From Isochrysis galbana (Eukaryota; Haptophyta; Isochrysidales; Isochrysidaceae), in assembly GCA_018136815.1 (NCBI GenBank), contig CM030934.1:1334979-1398978 (forward strand): 64,000 nt of DNA, written 5' to 3'. The notes beneath the pieces are model-generated. The model worked only from the letters and a program-made list of their open reading frames with translations, made no database searches and was not told where the DNA came from. The position numbers and the translations under genes are program-made. This document shows positions 22,352 to 33,383 of this stretch, piece after piece (the stretch's first letter is position 1; every line of letters begins with the position of its first letter).

Positions 22352-22570
22352 GCAACTAAGTTTATACTTGGTTCACCCTTGGGGGGGCACGAGCCCCCCC
22401 CTCTCTCCACTCCTTCCCCGCCATGGGGGAGGAACCACCCACTCTCCTGGCACGCCTGATGGCTTGCCAGGAGCACACTGCCATGCTGACCCATCCCTCT
22501 CCCCACAGGCACAGGCACGCCCCTGACTGACTCGCCGACTCGCCCGCCCTGGCTTGCCTTCCCCATCGCA
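22352..22570 (+). repeat. DR-A copy 4 (5' part only)
   Basis: The head GCAACTAAGTTTATACTTGG, hairpin and CCTGATGGCTTGCCAGGAG block match the other DR-A copies. The body stops near 22570. Confidence 0.65.
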
Positions 22571-23269
22571 GCGCTCCCGGGCGCGCGCCTAACTCGGGCT
22601 CTCCGGGCCCCTCGCGGCGGCGCGTTAGCGCGCATGCGGGGCGAATGGTCGCAGACTTCGACGAGGTGCCAGCGCGCGGTGGGCGCGACGGCGCGACTGT
22701 GTTGTATTCAGGCCTCTTTTGGCATGAATATCAACTAACTTTATAGTTGGTTGCCATGGAGCGCGCCGCCGCTCCCCACCTCTCCTTCGGGTCCCCCGCC
22801 GCGGGAGCCCCCCCAGTACCCATGGAGCTGTCGCTGGCGAAGCGACCGCGTCCGCCCGCAGAGGCCGAGCAGGTGAGCGTGACCCAGGTCGCGCCGCACG
22901 GCCCGTGGCCCCGGCCACACCAAGGAAGACAGCCATGCCGGCCCACCCCATGGTGGGTCACAGGCTGTGACAAGCAGCACACCAGCACCCGACCAAGAGA
23001 GACAATCACCCATCAGGCATGCCTTATGGCAGAGGCCTCTCTCACCCGGGTGACGGCCGCGCTGCCTTGGCGGCGCGGCCCGAGACCGGGTGGCCCTTAT
23101 GGGCACAACTTCAACACCATCAGCAAAGCGCACATGGACACTGACCCACCAACAGCTCAGCACAAGACCTTACAAATGAGAGACTGCTTGGATGCGCCTC
23201 GGGGCGCACACTACACCGCCATTCAGATTTTTTTTTTACACCGCCATGCCCACCACCCACACAGACCCA

Positions 23270-23700
23270 CATACAGCCTTACCACCCCCGACCGCCCCTG
23301 CCACTCAGGAGCCGCCCTCAGATGAAGAGCAAGGCGCCATGGATTCGGACGCAAACTTCGAATTGTCCTTCCACCAAGAGGGCGACTACACTTTCCTAGA
23401 CGCCACGGTCTACGCCGCAATTGTAGAGCTCCTATTGGAGCTCGAAGGAGTCGACCCGGAGCCGGACTTTTGGGCCCGCTCCATTCGCGGACCATGGCAT
23501 ATCGCTGTGAATGAAGACTGCGCGCAACAATTCAAGGGACGCTATGGCGACATCACCACGCTCCGCATCAACCAAACCGACATCTCGGTCCGCGTCAAAG
23601 TGGACTCCATCGACGAAAAAATCAACAAGAAAGGCTCCACGTCACGCAAAGCGTTATACAACGCCCTCCAAGACGTTGCGGCGCACTTGGTACCAACGGT
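23270..23700 (+). pseudogene. LINE ORF1-like fragment
   Basis: An acidic, protein-like frame contains NFELSFHQEGDYTFLDATVY, FWARSIRGPWHIAVNEDCAQ and TDISVRVKVDSIDEKINKK. It is fused abruptly to RT sequence in another frame at about 23700. I do not recognise a specific domain. Its position upstream of RT and its lack of introns fit a LINE first ORF, or the 5' part of a single ORF. Confidence 0.45.
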
Positions 23701-24264
23701 GGGAGAAGCTACCCATTTACCGTGGGCAGCGGCATGCCGCAGGGATGCCCGCTGTCACCGCTCACGTTTCTACTGACCACGGAGGCACTCACTAGAGCCA
23801 TCAACGGCGACGAAGACATCAACGGCGTGAACCTCAACGGCTATAGCCTGAAGATAAGCCAATTTGCCGACGACACGGCGCTGATAACGCGCGACTATAA
23901 GAGTCTGCAGAAATCATACAATGGGTGGAATTGCACGAGAAAGCGACGGGCGGCAAAACTAACGCAGACAAATTCCAAGGACTAAGAATGGGCTCTCAGA
24001 GACTTCGTAAGCCTCCGTGGGATATGAGAAAATACAACTGGATAAAAAACGATGAACATCTGACTATCTTGGGCGTCCCCCTGGGAGCACCCGAGACGCT
24101 CAAGCCCTTTTGGTCGAAACTAGCGGATAAGATCGACGCGAGGGTCGCCAAGCTAGCACCGGCCACCAACTATATGACAATATTTGGTAGGGCGTCAGTG
24201 GTGAACTTCATACTCTATGGTATCCCGAGATATTGGTTGGATAGGGGAAAAGGGCTTAGATATG
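23700..24264 (+). pseudogene. LINE reverse transcriptase fragment (palm motifs)
   Basis: The frame reads YPFTVGSGMPQGCPLSPLTF then LKISQFADDTALIT, the RT block 4 and the catalytic FADD box of non-LTR elements. It continues, after a frame change near 23925, with KATGGKTNADKFQGLRMGS, LTILGVPLG and VNFILYGIPRYWLD, typical of the RT thumb region. The fingers region and the upstream endonuclease are absent. The reading frame is broken at about 23700 and 23925-23985. Confidence 0.85.
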
Positions 24265-24845
24265 GTCGGTGGCCCGCGCCCCCCCCCCGGTGACCGGTGA
24301 TCCGTTCCCCCCTTCCTCCTATGCCTACCGGGCTGGCGGCGTCCTCAGTCCCGACTTCTCCTGTAAATAGGTGCGGGACTTACTTACATATTTTATATTT
24401 TCCAGTGAGCGGAGCCCTCGCTCCGCCCACCCCCTTCTCCGCGCTCTCTCTCCCCTCTCCTGCAGGCACGCGCGATGGCGCGCCTGCGACAGGCCTGCAG
24501 CTGCCTCTGGAGACCCCTGGAGGCTCCTGGAGGCCAGCTCAGGGGGCAGAGGAGGCTGGGGCTGGGCCCTGGTCTCCCCTGCCTCTCCCTCGCTGGCGCT
24601 CCTGGGCCTCAGGGGCCCCCACTCTGCACCTGTCTGCCTGTCGAACAGGGGTGGATGGGGGGTTGGAGCGATGGGCTGGCCACGAGGGGCCAGGACGCGC
24701 GAATTAGGCGAGCCTGTCAGGGAGAGAGTGGGTCAGCATGGCAGTGGCCTCCTGGCAAGCCATCAGGCATGCCAGGAGAGTGGGTGGTTCCTCCCCCATG
24801 GCATGGGGAGGAGTGGAGAGAGGGGGGGGCTCATAAACTTAGTTG
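24265..24845 (-). repeat. DR-A copy 5, inserted into the LINE
   Basis: It is the reverse complement of copy 3 (18737-19335), from GGGCTTAGATATGG to CATAAACTTAGTTGA, and interrupts LINE coding sequence. No clear target duplication is seen at the edges. Confidence 0.75.
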
Positions 24846-25328
24846 AGGCCGCTCAGGGAAGAAAACCGAAGATCAAAAAAACGATAGAACTCAGCACCCC
24901 TTTATTTATCGAAGACGAGAAAGGCAGGCTACAACTCAGCAAGGAATTCGGCCTCGTAGCGAAAGCTCTCGGTTTAGCCGAGAGACTCGCGACGCGTCAC
25001 CCCGCTCTGACCGGTACTTCGGATGGGCGACCGATCATAACTAAGGACACACCGAGTGAACGCTCGTGCGCATTAGTACGACGACACCCCGCAACACTTT
25101 CTGTATAGACAGGTCACTCAACAGAACAGGAGGAAGGAGAGAACTTACTGTTGGGGACAGGTGCACCCCGCTTAGCTCGAACCCCCCGCACGACCCGGGC
25201 CCCTAAGTAGAGCACGAGGGGAGTTGCCGCAAGGCAGGGAGTGGGGGAGCGGGAAGAGAAAGGGCGTGGCTTCGTGAGCGTCTTCCAGTGCCACGAGTGA
25301 GGCGAGAATATTAAAAGGTTTTTTTTTA

Positions 25329-26077
25329 AGTGAGGAAGGCAAGAAAGTCATGTGCCTCACGTGCACCAGGGGGGGCTCTCAGAAACTCTGCGATTGAAAG
25401 GCTGCCGAGGCCAGCGCCATGCGAGATGTTGCGACGCGATGCTCGACCTCATCGAGGCTCACGCGCTCAACTGCACGCCCAGCCGACAAGATCGGCAACG
25501 TGGGATCGACTTGCGCTCGTCACGCAGAAACCGAACCAGGCAAAGCCCATGGTATAGATAGCATGGGGTACATATGCGGCTTTCAACAAGCAACCACAAA
25601 ATCGGCTGTTTCTTCGGTCGAATACGCCTCATATGTGTCAAATTTTGCGCTCGCCATGGGCGCTTGTGATTCGCACTGAGATGACCGTCGCTACCCTCGT
25701 CCCCCACCCACCCAACCCAGCAGCGGCTCACAGTAATGCGAGCCGCGATTGGGCCTTGTCACTGCGGCCACTTGTGGGCTCCAACCCAAACTAAGGCGCT
25801 AACGCCTATCGGCGCCTGTCAGGATGCTATTCTGAATGCCTGCATTGGTCCCACTAAGAAGCCCGCGCCCCGGACCGTAGCCACATTCAATTCACGTCTG
25901 CGGTCTTTTCGGGAGAACTGGCAAAGGACGACGTCTAAGCTGCGACATTGGGTGTGTGTTGCTTCGGAAACAACGTTGCGCACCCTCCATCGAGCGCATG
26001 ATCGTCCAAAAGAATAGAGGGAAGGAATCAGGGTCGAAATCGGGATCCACAACCCTGCGGGCGAGACTGCTATTACC
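25329..26077. other. intergenic, no recognised gene
   Basis: Short frames occur on both strands without recognisable products. A donor-like GGTAAGG at the end of the carbonic anhydrase gene (26076-26082 region, minus strand) leaves open a further 3' exon in this interval. Confidence 0.45.
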
Positions 26078-27473
26078 TTACCCACATCGATAGTTGTAAG
26101 CGAGTCGCGCATACTTTTCTGCGAGTAGTCGGTTGTGCTCTTCTTTGTCGGGCTCGAGCGCCTTTTTGATCTGCGAAAAGCAAGAGCATCGGAGTGCAAT
26201 GCGAAAGCCATGCGTGTAGTCGAAGAAAGAGTAAAGTCTGACTCTGATGTGATTCGATCGCTCAAGCGCGTGCGCGGCTGTGATGAATCTGAACGAATGT
26301 GCTTCCACGGAGCTCATTGATATAGGCTGCGCAGCCTTTGGCAATCTTGCATGGGAGAGTGAGTGCACTTGCCTTTGCGGGAACTCCAAGCACCTGCAAT
26401 TCCAAAAGTAGTAGACTCCAAATGGAAAGGATAAAAACCTGAATGGGTGGCCGGGCCGGCCACCCATTCAGGCTCAGTACGCAAAAGTTGAGCCATAGGC
26501 TAGGTGCCAAAGCCTCAATCGCAGATCGGGGAACGGTGGGCGAGAGAAGAAAATTCGGTATCCAAGCTTCAAATTGTGTGGCCTCGCACCAGTGACAAAG
26601 GAGGAATGATCATCCCGGCGGAGACGATGGCACCAGCGCCTACAATCGAACCTCGACCAATTACAGCGCCATCAAGAACGGTAGCCTGAGCACATAGGAC
26701 GTACGGCAAAGATGGGAGCATATGTCCACTGTGAACATGATTGCATTCCAGGCTCCTGGATCCGCGGCATATATTTATCATATCATCGCCAAGATCCCAC
26801 ACCTAGAGCTACGGTCCATCCACATACCTGTATGCCTATCAAGCAGTGGTCTTCGATAGTGCATCCATGCAGCACGGCGCGATGGCCCACGACCACATGG
26901 TCGCCGATGATGGTGGGATCTTCGTCGCCAAGGTGCACCACTGTACCATCCTGCATCACTCAGAGTCACTGCTTGGTCAGCATCGCTCATCAATGTTCAA
27001 GGGCTGGCTCACGTGCCGTCGAGCAGAATAACTCTTCTATCAGGATCGCTCCTCGGTCAGGAAACCTCGCAGTCATGCACTGGCTCGGTCAACCGTCTCA
27101 CCTGTATGTTTGAGAACCTGCCAATGACGATCCGGTTCATGTCGCCTCGGAGGACGACGTTGTACCAGACGGAAGATCCTTCTCCAATGGTGACGTCGCC
27201 GACGACGGCGGACCCCGCATGGATCAGCACGTCGGACGCCACGCTCGGCAGCTTGTGCAGGTACCTCTCAAAGGTGGCAGCTGGATGGGCGGCACTCAGC
27301 CGGCCGAGCGCCTGCTCGAGCTCCGCAAGCTCAGCCGGAGGCGCATGGACGCGCGGCGTGGTCTTCTCGCCTACAACCATCGGATTGACGCTGCGTCGCT
27401 CTGTCGATAGCGCACACGCCGCCCAGCGCCTCCCAGCCACGCTCCAGCCCGCGGGAGGCAGCCAGCGCCCCAT
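26078..27473 (-). CDS. gamma-class carbonic anhydrase, mitochondrial type
   Basis: Gamma carbonic anhydrases are left-handed beta-helix trimers; mitochondrial forms sit on the matrix arm of respiratory complex I. Exons are 27473-27102, 26950-26828, 26685-26590, 26393-26373 and 26170-26078, giving 234 residues in consistent phase. The N-terminus is Arg/Ala/Trp-rich without acidic residues, as in mitochondrial presequences. Hexapeptide repeats begin at VVGDVTIGEGSSVWYNVVLR and GRFSNIQ; DGTVVHLGDED and DHVVVGHRAVLHGC carry His residues in the positions of the three zinc ligands. The end (PAKIKKALEPDKEEHNRLLA) is typical. Exon 4 is only 21 nt and is followed by a GC-AG intron (AAAG|GCAAGTG). A longer upstream frame starts at 27560. 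Confidence 0.88.
26438..26472. repeat. perfect 17-bp inverted repeat with 1-nt loop, in an intron
   Basis: Arms 26438-26454 (CCTGAATGGGTGGCCGG) and 26456-26472 are exact complements. The palindrome falls inside the intron between carbonic anhydrase exons 3 and 4 and would make a stable hairpin in pre-mRNA. Confidence 0.9.
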
Positions 27474-27599
27474 CGATCGAGCGCGCGCGGCGGGGGCCAG
27501 GCGGACGGACCCCCCCCCCCCTCTCCCTTCTATGATTAATATCATTATAGAGTCTAGCACTCTAGTACTATTTTCTATGTACTTTCAGAGTTTTCTTGT

Positions 27600-27745
27600 T
27601 GTCCTAGTTTAATCCTAGTGCTGAGGGACCGTGCCTCATCGGCAACGGAGCCCCTACCCCGCGATGGGGGTGTGCGCGGTTGGTGCATGGCTCGTCCGGT
27701 GTATGTGGCTAGGGATGCTAGCCAACGAGACCTCTTACAAGACTA
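27600..27745 (+). repeat. DR-C head, copy 1
   Basis: A variant head (TTAATCCTAGTGCTGAGGGA) is followed by ACGGAGCCCCTACCCCGCGA and GCATGGCTCGTCCGGTGTAT. It matches the starts of copies near 41725 (+) and 46850 (-) and is truncated after the head. Confidence 0.7.
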
Positions 27746-27980
27746 CAATTTCTGACGGGGTACTTTAGGAGTACCCCAACATACCTCTCAATCTCCACCT
27801 CTATTTTTCTCATACTCTATGCCACAACCATGAACCACACAGCCTGGCGTGCCACGCGGTGTGCCAAATTGTACATAGACACATTTTATTGGCCTTTGGT
27901 TGGCATGCCGCGGTGTGCCTAGTGAACGGGCAACACGTACGCAGAGACCTCCTAGTGCTAGTGCTACATGCATGAGGAGC

Positions 27981-28384
27981 CTACTTGAATTTAACACGCT
28001 CCACCTTGACATCGAGGACTAGGGTTGCATCGCGATTGGGGTTTTGAACAACGCTTGCCAACGAGCGTCTATCTTGGAGATTTGTTGGCTGTGGCCCTAG
28101 AGTCATACTTTGGTCGTAGCCCAACGCTGGGGGGATGAGGCCTCGCCGATAGCCTCCCTTGCCCATGCCGACGACGAGCTATCGGATGGAGGGGACAGCA
28201 GGCATCAATGGGGGATCAGTGTATTCCTTTGTACGGCCGCAAGCAGTGGTGAGCGAATAGTCATGACGGATACACACCTCTTCAAGTCCAGGGATTGCTT
28301 GCTTCGAGCCCACAGTGAAGGTGTACGGCTCGGGAAGGCCTCCGTTCGCCTCCGCAGTGTCCATTGAAGAACTAAACTTCTTCC
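27981..28384 (-). CDS. FKBP-type peptidyl-prolyl isomerase, probably thylakoid lumenal (5' end missing)
   Basis: FKBPs catalyse cis-trans isomerisation at proline. Exon 28384-28278 begins after the acceptor CTGCCCACAG and encodes KKFSSSMDTAEA, then PYTFTVGSKQAIPGLEE. A GT-AG intron (28277-28179) leads to the last exon, 28178-27981: LVVGMGKGGYRRGLIPPALG, DQSMTLGPQPTNLQDRR and a final LVLDVKVERVKFK. The GGYRR-IPP-LGY block with a loop before the last strand is the arrangement of plastid-lumen FKBPs rather than the short cytosolic FKBP12 form. The upstream exons, including any targeting sequence, must lie in or beyond gap 2, so the compartment is inferred. Confidence 0.85.
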
Positions 28385-28416
28385 CTGTGGGCAGTTGTGG
28401 GAGTTAGATTCTGTGC

Positions 28417-28516
28417 NNNNNNNNNNNNNNNNNNNNNNNNNNNNNNNNNNNNNNNNNNNNNNNNNNNNNNNNNNNNNNNNNNNNNNNNNNNNNNNNNNNN
28501 NNNNNNNNNNNNNNNN
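28417..28516. other. assembly gap (100 N)
   Basis: A 100-N placeholder between the FKBP 3' exons and the EF-hand-repeat gene, both on the minus strand. The 5' part of one gene and the 3' part of the other are missing, so the true gap is probably longer than 100 bp. Confidence 1.
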
Positions 28517-31422
28517 TTTGGCGATCGGTTTTTAGCCTTGCCATGGGATGGCGAAACCTTGGCGGGCGGTGTTCGAGGGGATGTAGGCTGCATCGTGCGC
28601 CTCGCAGGCGACCGAGGAGAATTCATATGCCTCCGAAAAGGCTGAGAAGGAGGCTCTGGAGGTGGTACGGACCAAATGCGCATGGTTTGTTCGCGAGAGG
28701 TTCGTGAAGTCAATGGCTTTGTTGGGCTTCGCATGAGAGGCAGAAAATGCGTTGTCGAGGTAGACTGCCGAGCCGTATTAGGTAAAGGATGGGCGAGCGG
28801 CTCCTGGCCATCCCACCATTCCTCGCCCTTCAGCTTGACGATCTCTGTGGCGAGCTCATAGGAAATCTGATCATACTTGCGAGCATTCACATGCTTCGGA
28901 AGGAGACTCTCGGCAGCACCGCCTTGTTTTGGCGTTTTAAGTTGCGCCGTAGATACGCTTGGGTCGTCACGCTGCCCGCGGGCTTGAGGAGAAGTCGCGA
29001 TAGAGCGATGAAGGAGCACGTCCTCTCCCTTTCGCATGAATGCGCCGAAGCTTCCACAGGTGAGGATCCCACGGCCATGATCAGTGATTGCTTTGAACAA
29101 CCGGGCAAGCGTGCTCGGCCCGATGTCAGTCTCGGAAGCGGCGAGGCCTTTGGGGTTCTCGGCTCTCGTCATTGCCTTGAACTGAGCGAAGGATAGCCGC
29201 CCCAGATCTTTCTCGTCAGCTTGTCGGAAGAGCTTGTACCAGGAGGGCGTGGCGGGTGGTGGATACAAGTCTGACAGACGCTGATTGAACCATCGGGATA
29301 GTGCAAGAAGCTCCGCCTCCGATGCCGCCGCTGAGCGAAAATCCGGCGAATCGCCATTCACATGAGCAGATTCTTCACTTAGCCGTGACTCCTGAAAGCC
29401 GAGATTAGGCATTGACAGGTTGACAAGAGAAGGCTGCACCAGAGGATGTGGAGTCCTTCGTGCATGTGCAGTGTCCGGATTGCGACTAGAAGGGATCTCC
29501 AATGCTTAAGACAAGGCCCAAGTGAAGCGGTTAAGGTGACCAGAGCGATGCTGCACGTCCAGGACGGGTGATTCGTGGCGAACAGAGGTGAAATGGACTA
29601 TCGCCCCTCACCTTGCTGGCAGGCGATGAACCAGCCTTTGTTTGCGTAGATGTACGAGGACCGGATCCAGGATTGACTTGCTCCTCGCCCTTCCGCATGA
29701 AGGCTCCGAAATCGCCTGCACACGGGAAGTTGCAGCATGTGTAATATTGAATTGAGTCGGACGACCTTCCTGTCTATCGAAAACGCGTAGAGAGCATAGA
29801 TCTGAAGGCATGTACCTGAGGTGACGCAGCCAGTGCCTTTTGGATCGAGCGCTTGCCATGCTGCTCGAAGTGCTTGATCAGTTACCGCATCAGCATTATC
29901 ACCATTTGAGATCTCAAGGCGCTGTCGTGCTAGAGTTGTCCAGTCAGAGAGCGATATTTTGCCTGAATCACACGGAATACAAGAAAAAATGGCTGAGTGT
30001 GAGCAAGAGGTTGCGGGTGAGTAGCGTGAGCGCGCACAAGGGCCACTGTAGGATCACCTATGCCCTTTTCATCTACGGTTCGGAAAAGTTTGAACCATGT
30101 AGGTGTTATTGGGGGTGGGAACACGTGTCGCATTTCGCGGTTAAAGCGGATCGATAGCGTCATCAGCTCCTCCGCCGTGGCAGCCGGCGTCTCGGCAAGG
30201 GTATTCCCGGCATGCTGCCCAAAACGCTTGAGCTTATTCTCTCGTAGCGAGGCTGCTGCAGCAGCTCGCTTCTTAGCGGCCTCCTCCATCGCCGCCTGTG
30301 GCGATGCGTGCAACAGAATTGTGAGCTGAAGGTGCGCGCAGGTGTGTGCACGCATGGCTCCAGTGTCCGAAATGGATCGGTTGTGCATCGCACACGATGA
30401 AGAGGCGAAGTTGTCGGAGTTGTTGGGACGCTACATTCAATGGACCCCGTTGCACTTCCCGAGCCGCAGCGGCACAGAGGCAGGATGGGTGGCAGTGCAT
30501 TTGCGATCACCTTCCTTTTGGTATCTAGTAAGTATCGGCGCAGCCACGCAACTCGCTTCATTGATTCCTGCTCATCCACCTTGGCTTTGTCCATGGCCTC
30601 CTTTTTCTCGGATATACTGTGGTGTTTGATATTTCGTGTTGGTAGGGCCTCCGGAGCGGAAGTCCGGAATCGTTCACAAGATGACCTCGAGGTGCGTGGC
30701 GAAGGACGTGCATTGGGACTAAAAGCATGCCACGCCTCTGGTTCACACGGCGGCTCGCTGTTTTGCTGTTCGTCATCCTGATTACATGCGCCAGCGATTC
30801 GCTCGTCCTGGTCCTTGTCCGCATCGGACGATATATGTTTGCCGCGGGAAACAAGATCATCAGAAGCTAAGGCCACCCGATCGGCAGGCTGTCGTCCTGT
30901 AAGTCCAGCAGAGGCGTGTGCGGACGCCCCAGCAGAAGAGTCTGTGGGTGCACGTGCACAGGCTCCAACTGACTGCCGTTCCTCGGAACCCAGCTGGCTC
31001 TTAGTCTTGCCCCTCGACGAAACGATCTTTGTCGCTGCCTGCGGCTTTGATGCGCGCGGGGAAGAAGGCGGAGCCTTAGCTTGGCTTTGATCCTCTGCTC
31101 CACCGTTTGCGCTCTCTCCGCGCCGCGCTGTACTTGCTCCGTCCGAGCCTTCCTCATACTCGCGCCCCCAAAGGTGCATTTCTTCTCTCCTCTCTCCCCG
31201 CATGTCCTCCCCTTCCCTGTGAGCCCGCGGAGCTCGGGCTCCCTGCTCTCTCTTCTCTCTCGACTCTCCTCTATTCTCTCTCTCAGGCAGAGCATGTCGA
31301 TCGGCTGGCGGGCGCGCCGAGCCCTGGCCGAGCTGCGAGCGGCTCGCAACTCTTGGCGCGTGCGCTCCTCCGTCGTGCGCGTCGTACTCGGCCCATCTCG
31401 CCCCCACATCTGCCTTGCTCAT
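28517..31422 (-). CDS. protist protein with two paired, degenerate EF-hand modules (3' end in gap)
   Basis: Exons: 31422-30511, 30295-30058, 29953-29816, 29715-29612 and 29433-28517; phases agree throughout, giving at least 770 residues. The first 304 residues are low-complexity and highly charged. Module 1 reads IRFNREMRHVFPPPITPTWF, KLFRTVDEKGIGKISLSDW, LRAAWQALDPKGTG and GDFGAFMRKGEE. Module 2 repeats the plan: PPPATPSWYKLFRQADEKDL, KAITDHGRGILTCG and GSFGAFMRKGED. The Trp-Tyr/Phe-Lys-Leu-Phe and Phe-Gly-x-Phe-Met-Arg signatures belong to an EF-hand-like module I know from protist, mainly flagellate, proteins of unknown role. Loop position 3 is Lys in three of the four loops and other ligands are lost, so calcium binding is doubtful. 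The C-terminal part is Pro/Ser/Arg-rich. Confidence 0.78.
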
Positions 31423-31654
31423 TGGCGGCGGGGGGGGGGGAGCTCACTCTCCTCTTCTCCCTGCTGCGAACGCGGCTTTGCTCCTCGGCCCGTGCCCCCT
31501 CTCCGCCACAGACTCTCACTCCTCTCTCCCCGTAAACAACGGACGAGGGGGGGAGGAAAGAGTCGGGGCGGGCGGAGAGAGATGTGGAGAGAGAGAGAGG
31601 GAGAGAGAGAGTCTGGCAGAGATCGGAGAGGAGGGACAGCGCCCGCGCGCGAGG

Positions 31655-31660
<6 letters not shown>

Positions 31661-31746
<86 letters not shown>
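31661..31746. repeat. (GA)n microsatellite
   Basis: About 85 bp of nearly pure GA, within a longer GA-rich stretch from 31580, lies upstream of the EF-hand-repeat gene start. Confidence 0.95.
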
Positions 31747-31916
31747 AGACAAACGAAGAAGGGACGGGAGCCAACGGACGAACGGAAGACCCAAACGAAA
31801 TGAAAACGAACGAACTGAACAAGCTCAGGAGTGCTACTAACTGCTTCCGTTTTGGTGTGAAGACAGACTACTAGAGCTGCATCTGCTATGAACGACGTGG
31901 ACCCTCGGGAAGAGGG

Positions 31917-32215
31917 CATATGTTACCCCCCAGGAGCCAACGCCCCCCGATAGCTGTCGGGGGCCCCCGATAGGCTGTCGGGGGGAATTTTTTTCCCGAT
32001 CGCCAACAGCCCCCCCGAGAGCTACCGGGGGACCGAGAAAATCCTCCGAGAGCTATCGGGGGATTTTTGATGCACCGGGGAGCTATCGCGTTTTAAGGCG
32101 GGCCCCCGTTTGCTATCGGGGGCGAAAGATTGCCCCCGTTTGCTATCGGAGGAAACGACGGCCCCAGTAAGTAGCTATCGGGGGGCCGTCCTCGAGCCCC
32201 CATGCGCTATCCTCC
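31917..32215 (-). repeat. DR-F, copy 2 (reverse)
   Basis: It is the reverse complement of the 11515-11850 block, unit by unit (GTTACCCCCCAGGAGCCAAC at one end, GGCTCGAGGACGGCC reversed at the other). Several GATAGCTATC units have decayed to GTTTGCTATC. It borders the next (GA)n run. Confidence 0.75.
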
Positions 32216-32226
32216 CCCCGCAAGCC

Positions 32227-32341
<115 letters not shown>

Positions 32342-32811
32342 GTATGTTGTATTCAGGCCTCCTGGCATGAATATTTCGGCATGGGTACGTGATCGTCTTC
32401 TATGTTCGTCTTGGTCACTCAAGGCGTGCAGATTCGGATTCTCCCTGGGCTCAAATCCTCGTCCGCCGATTTTCGTCTCGAAATTCGAAGATTTGAGTTT
32501 TATTTTTACCGTTACGGTAATTGTCCACGCGTTTAAGGTAAGAAATGCAGGTAACAGAACTGGGCCCCCTCTCTGCATTCCCTCCCCTCTGCCTCTGCAG
32601 TTCCCCCCCCCCCTCTGCAGTTCTCACCCCCTCTGCAGTCTTCCTTCCCCCTCCCCTCTCTGTCGTATTCCATACGATGACAGACTTTTACTTGTAACAG
32701 CTCCCCGGTCCCGGCCAATCCCAAGTCCCAAGCAAGTCACTTGGGAGGACATGGGTCGCCCTCCCTCGAGGGACGCGTCCGACCCTCCTATCCCTTGGAA
32801 CCCACGGTCCC

Positions 32812-33330
32812 ATGGGATCTACGCCGTGTGCGCCGCCATTAGTGCCGAGGCTCCTCTTCGCTCTACCGCCGCCAGTAACCCCGTTCGTCTCTTGGCCGAA
32901 ACCCGAGCCAATGGCCAGCGGTTCCGCGGTAGTCTTACCCCGTCACGTGGCGGAAGCCGCCCTCGAGCTACGCATGCCTATGCCGCCACGCGGTACTTAT
33001 GCATCTCCGGCTGCCGTCATCCCCCACCATTTCGACGCCGTGTGCGCCCAACTCTCCTCCCTAGCCGACCAGGTTCGCTCAGAAGCGGCGGCGGGTTGCG
33101 GGTTACCCGCCTCCTCAGAAGCGAAAGAGGCTTCTCTTCGTTTGTACATTCACATTCCGGAGTCCCTTCGTGACACGTACCTCCGCGCCTACCATGACCA
33201 CCTTGGTCACCCAGGTGCGACAAGGATGTCTTCTCTACTTCGTTCCCGAGTGTACTGGCCTGGCATGTCCGCCTCTGTATCGGAATACTCTCGAGCAGGC
33301 CTCCAAAGAAAACCTTCAACACCGTAGTAG
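32812..33330 (+). pseudogene. Ty3/gypsy retrotransposon pol fragment (integrase zinc-binding region)
   Basis: The frame ends with AYHDHLGHPGATRMSSLLRS, RVYWPGMSASVSEYSR, the HHCC zinc-binding N-terminal part of gypsy-type integrase. In family members this is followed by a Cys-x2-Cys and the DDE core. Here the frame leaves the family right after EYSR and stops at 33327, so no catalytic core remains. The preceding 120 residues (ASPAAVIPHHFDAVCAQLSS onward) have no clear match. Confidence 0.7.
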
Positions 33331-33383
33331 AATTAAAACGAGCCGGTGAAACCGCCGGCTGCGCGTCGAACAGCAGGCGGCCG

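Larger units (their letters stand above)
22735..25328 (+). mobile_element. decayed non-LTR retrotransposon (LINE) with nested DR-A insertion
   Basis: The region has a possible 5' end (CAACTAACTTTATAGTTGGT at 22733), an ORF1-like frame (to 23700), a reverse-transcriptase piece (23700-24264), the inserted DR-A copy 5 (24265-24845), more LINE-like coding (24846-25108, LFIEDEKGRLQLSKEFGLVA) and a T-run tail near 25328. The endonuclease and most of the RT are missing, so this copy is internally deleted and dead. Confidence 0.7.

Noticed and set aside
26959-27060. Extra short carbonic anhydrase exon with RVILLDGT-like sequence
   Set aside because: The acceptor at 26951 gives DGTVVHLGD directly in phase; including the extra piece would break the frame.
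31575-31840. Open frames encoding Arg-Glu or Leu-Ser repeats over the (GA)n tracts, also at 32110-32370 and 56700-56860
   Set aside because: They are simple translations of GA/CT microsatellites in every frame and are not genes.
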